Assembly: GCA_947565485.1 (NCBI GenBank)
Contig: CANOGG010000040.1
Coordinates: 1-8,502 of the forward strand
Length of the DNA: 8,502 nt
From: an uncultured Mycoplasma sp.
GTDB taxonomy: Bacteria; Bacillota_I; Bacilli_A; RF39; UBA660
Direction of reading: 5' to 3'
Shown: positions 4,490-8,502 of the stretch, one piece after another
Layout: each line of letters begins with the position of its first letter
Numbering within the stretch: the first letter of the stretch is position 1
The notes under the pieces: model-generated
Told to the model about the DNA's origin: nothing
The model's database searches: none
What the model saw: only the letters and a program-made list of their open reading frames with translations
Translations under genes and position numbers: made by a program

Positions 4490-6655
4490 ATGGCTAAATC
4501 ATATAATGAAGAGGAATTGGAAATAGATAATAACGATGGCTATCTCTTAAAATATAAAGGAACTGCCACTGACATAACTATACCTAATGAAGTCGTCTGG
4601 CTAACTGCCCTTCCTTTTAAAGACTGTGATATAAAAAATATTACTATTAAAAAAGAAAGCGAGATAAGAATAGGGGAATTGCCATCTTCTCTAGAGACTA
4701 TCACTCTTACTTCTAAAACCTCTATTAATATACTTGGCGATAAAAAAATTCATATTCCTGAACTTATAATTCTTAATTATGGTTCTCTATCTAATTTTGA
4801 TTTTAAGGGAATATATCCCGAGAAAATAACCATTTATGGATATCAACCATCCTTTGAAGAATTGTTAAAGATTAATGAGCAATTAAAAAAACAAATACCC
4901 ATCTACTACAATGGTATCTTGAAAATAAACCCACCAGAAACACTCAAAAATTTTCATTATCGCTTTTCTAATCTCTTTCTCCCCGAAGGTCTAAAAACAG
5001 TCGGAATTGAAATAGAAAATAATGATAAACTTAAAACTTTAATCTTGCCTAAAAGTGCCACAGACATAGAAATTGATTATTTTCATTGGAAACGGAATGA
5101 ATATTGCTTGGAAAATCTTGTTATCCCTGATAGTATTAATAACCTAAATATAAAAAATGTTCAAATCTCAAAAATATATATAACTAACAATAACGGTGAT
5201 ATCATTCATACTATTGAAGAAATTTTAAAATATATGCTGCAAAAAAGTTTTTATCGTCATAAAATCATCATCCTCGACCGCAAATTAACCACTTTCCAAA
5301 AAGAAAAAATTCGTAAATTAAAATTAGCTTATGAATTTTATAATATAGATATTTCTTTTAGTAAAGAAGAGGAAGAAGAGATTTTTAATATTCCTAAATT
5401 AGGCACTTTATTACCCAATCCCAAGCACCATCTTCAAGATGAAGAATTATCGGCAATTCTAAATTCTGCTAAGACTCTAACTAGTATTTTAACTATCCAA
5501 GAAAGAATTGCTATTGAAATCAAAATTGATAAATTACTAGATGAATACATAACTAATTTAGAAAATCTCAAAAACAAATTGTCTCTTCCGGGTCCCATAA
5601 ACCTGCGCTTATCTTCCTCTTCACCTAAAGACCTCCGTGACAATCTTTTGCTAAATTTAAATAGAATAATATTTAATCTAAATAATGTTAGTAATTATTG
5701 CCAAAAATTAGAAGAAATAAAAGAATGTGAAACTGTTTTAAATAATGAACCATTTCCGAAACCAGCTAGTGATTTAGCAACAAAGACTCTCTATATTAAA
5801 GAAACCTACCACAATTATCACCATACCACGATGCTAGAAAAGCTAAAAACAACTCTCCTAGACTATAAACATCAAATATCTGAACTCCTAACTACTTATA
5901 TGCATAATACTGTTCTAAATTTTGAACAATCTAGTAATATTGATATTACCTCTCTTATCACTAAATATTACACTTCCTGCCAAAATCTCGATGTTTTAGA
6001 AGCAACATTTAAAGGCGAACTAGACAATAAACTTTCAACCTACCTTAACAAAATTCGCCAAACCATTTCTCTCTATTCTAAAGACTACCAACTTTCTTTA
6101 AGTGAAGAGTTAAATAATATTTTAAAAACCTATTTTAATAAAGCCCTTAATGATGTAAATATCACTTTAATTGACATAGAACTTTCTCTAAGAACCGATT
6201 TAATGTCTTTCTTAACTCGGGTTATGGAGCTATCTTCAAATCTTATCACTTACAAACGAACATTAGACGATATTTCTCTATCCCTAAATATTCTTGATGA
6301 AACAACCACCGAAATTAGTTCCCATCATCTAATCAGTAGTCTAACTCTCGATATCCACCATCTCTTAAATAGTCCTAGCCTTGACTCTAATTTAAAAGAT
6401 GACCTCATAAACCAAGTAAAAGAAGTTCTTCTAACATGGAAAAATAAAATAGCTAATAACGAACCATTAATTTCTCCTGAAGAGAATATTGCCTTTCCTT
6501 TATCTCTTCCACATAGAATCGAACTAAGCGACCCTAACTTAAACATTATCCGTCGCATTCTTTCCGAAATTTACATCTTAAAATCTGCGCTTGAAACTAC
6601 TATTTCAGTTAATGAAGAATGTGATAATCTCCTTGACACTGTCTCTAGCCGGTGA
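4490..6655 (+). CDS. Large cytosolic LRR-like and helical protein, function unknown
   Basis: I take ATG at 4490 (721 residues), four bases after AGGTGA; the in-frame TTG at 4466 lies before the predicted transcription start. The first 225 or so residues alternate short strands and Leu/Ile/Pro phrases (KYKGTATDITIPNEV, LPSSLETITL, LPEGLKTVGIEI, LKTLILPKSATDIEI, LENLVIPDSINNLNI), like degenerate BspA-type (LRR_5) leucine-rich repeats. A linker with a KEEEEEIF acidic run follows. From about residue 320 to the end the protein is mainly long amphipathic helices rich in Leu, Asn, Thr, Lys and Ser, with coiled-coil character. No signal peptide, membrane segment or sorting signal is visible, unusual for BspA-type proteins, so it is probably cytoplasmic and binds partners. 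I do not recognise it. It has its own promoter and probably its own terminator. Confidence 0.75.
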   Translation: MAKSYNEEELEIDNNDGYLLKYKGTATDITIPNEVVWLTALPFKDCDIKNITIKKESEIRIGELPSSLETITLTSKTSINILGDKKIHIPELIILNYGSLSNFDFKGIYPEKITIYGYQPSFEELLKINEQLKKQIPIYYNGILKINPPETLKNFHYRFSNLFLPEGLKTVGIEIENNDKLKTLILPKSATDIEIDYFHWKRNEYCLENLVIPDSINNLNIKNVQISKIYITNNNGDIIHTIEEILKYMLQKSFYRHKIIILDRKLTTFQKEKIRKLKLAYEFYNIDISFSKEEEEEIFNIPKLGTLLPNPKHHLQDEELSAILNSAKTLTSILTIQERIAIEIKIDKLLDEYITNLENLKNKLSLPGPINLRLSSSSPKDLRDNLLLNLNRIIFNLNNVSNYCQKLEEIKECETVLNNEPFPKPASDLATKTLYIKETYHNYHHTTMLEKLKTTLLDYKHQISELLTTYMHNTVLNFEQSSNIDITSLITKYYTSCQNLDVLEATFKGELDNKLSTYLNKIRQTISLYSKDYQLSLSEELNNILKTYFNKALNDVNITLIDIELSLRTDLMSFLTRVMELSSNLITYKRTLDDISLSLNILDETTTEISSHHLISSLTLDIHHLLNSPSLDSNLKDDLINQVKEVLLTWKNKIANNEPLISPEENIAFPLSLPHRIELSDPNLNIIRRILSEIYILKSALETTISVNEECDNLLDTVSSR

Positions 6656-6668
6656 TATTTACAAGCAT

Positions 6669-6715
6669 AAAACAGCAAAAAAGTCTACCATATTTCTCTA
6701 AAACTTTTCTGTTTT
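6669..6715 (+). terminator. Probable terminator after the LRR-like gene
   Basis: AAAACAG (6669-6675) pairs with CTGTTTT (6709-6715), and AAAAGT (6679-6684) with ACTTTT (6703-6708); three bases are bulged and the loop is about 18 bases. The U-tract is only the arm itself, so efficiency is doubtful. Confidence 0.45.
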
Positions 6716-6724
6716 GACGAAAAT

Positions 6725-6753
6725 TTGACAAAAATCTCAAAAAGTGCTATAAT
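6725..6753 (+). promoter_or_regulatory. Consensus promoter of the 140-residue protein gene
   Basis: Perfect TTGACA (6725-6730), a 17-base spacer ending in TGC, and perfect TATAAT (6748-6753): a full consensus promoter with extended -10, the strongest in the window. A second TTGAC lies 12 bases upstream. AGGGGG (6771-6776) is the RBS for the ATG at 6785. High constitutive expression is likely. Confidence 0.85.
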
Positions 6754-6784
6754 GTACATGTAGTTGAAATAGGGGGTTAAAATT

Positions 6785-7207
6785 ATGAAAGGGTATGTTT
6801 TAGATTACGTTAATGAAAATGAGTTTAAAAAACTAGAAAGAGCCTTAAAAAAATATAATATGTTAGCATTTAAAAAGCTAAACTTTGACTATTATCCAGC
6901 ACTAAGAAATGGTAAATTTGTCGGAGAACTTCTAAATACTAATAAAAAAGAGGGTACTGAAAAATACGAACTAAAATTACCAAGTGATAAAATGTTCGCC
7001 GCAGTCCATGGTGAAGTAAAATTATTCTACACTGTCTATAAAAAAGAGGGTACTATAATGTTAGATACTATCACACCAACTGAAATCTTACTTGAAGGTC
7101 ACATGAGCGAACTTACCACATATAAAGGTATTATGATATCTAAAGCCAATGCATCTAAAGATAAATTTAAAATTGATTTATTAAATATGTTACAAGATAA
7201 TAAGTAA
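6785..7207 (+). CDS. Unrecognised 140-residue soluble protein
   Basis: I do not recognise this protein. It is basic and Lys-rich, has no Cys, no membrane segment and no signal peptide. An N-terminal helix (about 10-32, EFKKLERALKKYNMLAFKKL) is followed by probable strands (FVGELL, KYELKLP, EVKLFYTVYKK, TIMLDTITPTEILLEG) and a final helix. The mix suggests a small alpha/beta fold. KKEGT occurs twice (54-58 and 86-90), encoded by an exact 17-base repeat. ATG at 6785 has AGGGGG eight bases upstream and a perfect promoter. The SUF genes start 57 bases later from a separate, weaker promoter; with no clear terminator between, read-through into sufC is possible, but no functional link can be claimed. 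Confidence 0.8.
   Translation: MKGYVLDYVNENEFKKLERALKKYNMLAFKKLNFDYYPALRNGKFVGELLNTNKKEGTEKYELKLPSDKMFAAVHGEVKLFYTVYKKEGTIMLDTITPTEILLEGHMSELTTYKGIMISKANASKDKFKIDLLNMLQDNK
6942..7054 (+). repeat. Exact 17-base direct repeat inside the 140-residue gene
   Basis: ATAAAAAAGAGGGTACT occurs at 6942-6958 and 7038-7054, 96 bases apart and in frame, so both copies encode KKEGT. Each copy contains GAGGG, an RBS core. The second lies six bases before an in-frame ATG (7058, residue 92), so internal initiation giving about 49 residues is possible. Confidence 0.7.
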
Positions 7208-7238
7208 CATATTTTTTCTTTAATAATATCTAAATTTA

Positions 7239-7259
7239 TGCTAAAATATTAGTGGTGAT
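7239..7259 (+). promoter_or_regulatory. Extended -10 promoter and RBS of sufC
   Basis: TGC then TAAAAT (7239-7247), with TTTAAT (7219-7224) at 17 bases as a weak -35. GTGGTGATT (7252-7260) is the RBS for ATG 7265, so the leader is very short, about ten bases. No binding site for an iron-sulfur regulator is evident. Confidence 0.5.
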
Positions 7260-7264
7260 TAAAA

Positions 7265-8005
7265 ATGCTTGAAATAAACAATATCACAGTTTGTGCTTCT
7301 TCCAAAACTATTTTAGATAAATTTTCTTTAAATGCAAATCCTGGCGAAATTCATGTCTTAATGGGTCCTAACGGCACTGGCAAAAGCACTCTTTGTAAAG
7401 TCTTGATGTGTCACCCAGACTATGAGCTAAAATCGGGCGAAATCATCTATAATGGCCACAACTACCATGACTTAAACCCGACCACTATTAGTCATATGGG
7501 CCTCTTTTTACTAAGCCAAAACCCCACGGAAATTGAAGGTATAACTAATGCGGAATTAATACGTAACGCCCTTGGCGCCAAAACTGAGACTAAAGTTGAC
7601 ATCTTTAAACTAAATAAACGTTTAAATGAAGTTTGCAATCTTTTAAACATTCCCAAATCTTTCATCCACCGCGACGTTAACTTTAATATGAGTGGTGGCG
7701 AAAAAAAGAAAAATGAACTTCTCCATTTATTCATGCTTGAACCAGAATTTATTATTTTAGACGAAATAGATAGTGGTCTTGATATCGATGCTCTAAAACA
7801 AGTCGGCGAATCTCTTGCTAAATATTATGAGATATATCACCCCACCATGCTTATAGTTACTCACCATGCCGATATCTTAAAATACTTTGACGACTACCAA
7901 GTCCATATTCTAAAACAAGGCCATATTATCAAAAGTGGTTCTAAAGAACTTTTAGCGACCATCGAAAAAGACGGATTTGAGGCGAATGTTATTGATGAAA
8001 GCTGA
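7265..8005 (+). CDS. sufC: Fe-S cluster assembly ATPase SufC
   Basis: ABC-type ATPase of the SUF iron-sulfur cluster system; it binds SufB and SufD in the cytosol and drives cluster assembly on the scaffold. Order of motifs in 246 residues: Walker A GPNGTGKST (34-42), Q-loop around SQNPTEIEG (84-92), signature NMSGGEKKKNE (141-151), Walker B with D-loop FIILDEIDSGLDIDALK (162-178), and the H-switch VTHH (198-201). The phrase LDEIDSGLDIDALK and the NMSGGEKK(K/R) signature are typical of SufC rather than transporters. Length matches the family (about 250). Cys10 and Cys125 are not conserved landmarks. ATG at 7265 has a strong RBS. The stop TGA overlaps the likely start of the next gene by 11 bases, so sufC and the sufD-like gene form one operon. 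Confidence 0.95.
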   Translation: MLEINNITVCASSKTILDKFSLNANPGEIHVLMGPNGTGKSTLCKVLMCHPDYELKSGEIIYNGHNYHDLNPTTISHMGLFLLSQNPTEIEGITNAELIRNALGAKTETKVDIFKLNKRLNEVCNLLNIPKSFIHRDVNFNMSGGEKKKNELLHLFMLEPEFIILDEIDSGLDIDALKQVGESLAKYYEIYHPTMLIVTHHADILKYFDDYQVHILKQGHIIKSGSKELLATIEKDGFEANVIDES

Positions 8006-8502
8006 GAAAATGCATAAATTACCATTGGTAGAGAATATTAATAAAATCGGTCCCGGAACTTACGAGTTATCTTCCCCTAAAGCTACGACTATCTTAGGGA
8101 AAGGTCCTCTTAATCTTTACGACTATAACAACAAACATAACTTAAATATCGAATTAGAGGACCATACCACTCTCTATTATGAAAAAGTAAATATCTTAAC
8201 TACCGATATATATCTAAATATAACTGTTAAAAATAACTGTGAGGTAAACTTTAATTGGGTCATCATTGCTAGTGGCCAAATAAATGTCAATCTAAAACTG
8301 AATATCCTCGGCGACTCCAATAAATGTCATGTTAAAATAAGAGCGGTCAATAAAAATAGTCTTGATAACTTAAATATTGTGTTTGATGGCTCCATCGCAG
8401 CTCATACTACTAATAACGAACTTCTAGAAGATATCAAGGGTCTCTTACCCAATAATAGTAGTATCAAAATCAGTCCTAATATGCTAATTGACACTAATGA
8501 AG
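7995..8502 (+). CDS. sufD: Compact SufD-like scaffold protein (partial, runs off the window)
   Basis: The open frame continues to the window edge (169 codons shown from ATG 7995). It is a run of short beta strands (for example LNIELEDHTTLYY, VNFNWVIIASGQINVNLKLN), as in the right-handed beta-helix of SufB/SufD. Near the end it reads ISPNMLIDTNE, matching the family's P.LLID..DV-(x)-(S/G)H block, whose His should lie just past the edge. That block sits at about residue 158-168, whereas in common SufD (about 420 residues) it is far deeper, so the N-terminal helical region is missing and the whole protein should be about 240-260 residues. Being directly after sufC supports SufD over SufB, though the sequence alone cannot settle it. 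ATG 7995 has GAGG 12 bases upstream and overlaps sufC by 11 bases; ATG 8010 in the same frame is an alternative start. Confidence 0.8.
   Translation, partial: MKAEKMHKLPLVENINKIGPGTYELSSPKATTILGKGPLNLYDYNNKHNLNIELEDHTTLYYEKVNILTTDIYLNITVKNNCEVNFNWVIIASGQINVNLKLNILGDSNKCHVKIRAVNKNSLDNLNIVFDGSIAAHTTNNELLEDIKGLLPNNSSIKISPNMLIDTNE

Noticed and set aside
6653..8005. UGA read as an amino acid (Mycoplasma or Gracilibacteria code)
   Set aside because: The LRR-like gene and sufC end at TGA; reading through adds only four and three codons before TAA, and conserved Trp sites in AlaRS are all TGG, so UGA is a normal stop.
1..8502. CRISPR arrays, insertion sequences, phage genes or attachment sites
   Set aside because: No regularly spaced repeats, transposase or integrase motifs, or terminal inverted repeats were found; the only exact repeat of note is the 17-base pair within the 140-residue gene.

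Overview
The window is AT-rich bacterial DNA, roughly one-third G+C by eye. It has strong purine-rich ribosome binding sites, sigma-A-type promoters and U-tailed hairpin terminators, as in low-GC Gram-positives. UGA is used as a stop and conserved Trp codons are UGG, so the Mycoplasma/Spiroplasma code is excluded. The best guess is an uncultured, streamlined member of the Bacilli/Mollicutes neighbourhood (for example RF39-like gut bacteria). That placement is inference; no rRNA is present to test it.

Layout. (1) 1-71 is the 3' end of a plus-strand gene, possibly an alpha/beta hydrolase, followed by a bidirectional terminator. (2) 72-648 lacks large genes but is not empty. The minus strand encodes a 27-residue hydrophobic peptide (292-375) with its own promoter and a near-perfect Shine-Dalgarno. 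A short structured plus-strand RNA (about 204-267), with promoter and terminator, lies antisense to that gene's 3' untranslated region. This is the arrangement of a type I toxin-antitoxin locus and is the best candidate here for an undescribed system. (3) 649-2930 is a two-gene operon: a deoxynucleoside monophosphate kinase-like P-loop protein, translationally coupled to an unusually short alanyl-tRNA synthetase that lacks the editing beta-barrel and the C-Ala domain. (4) 2998-4428 holds a PfkB-family kinase with a Pro/Glu-rich tail and a stand-alone Smr-domain protein. (5) 4490-6655 encodes a large cytosolic protein of unknown function: leucine-rich-repeat-like front, long helical rear. (6) 6785-7207 encodes an unrecognised 140-residue protein behind the strongest promoter in the window. 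(7) 7265-8502 begins a SUF iron-sulfur cluster operon: sufC overlapping a compact sufD-like gene that runs off the end.

Transcription units are short and tightly packed. Most promoters carry an extended -10 element (TGn before the hexamer). Two terminators overlap the stop codon of the gene they end, and one of these also contains the -35 of the next promoter. Apart from the two operons (kinase-alaS, sufC-sufD) and the pfkB-smr pair, the genes look like independent housekeeping units rather than one pathway.
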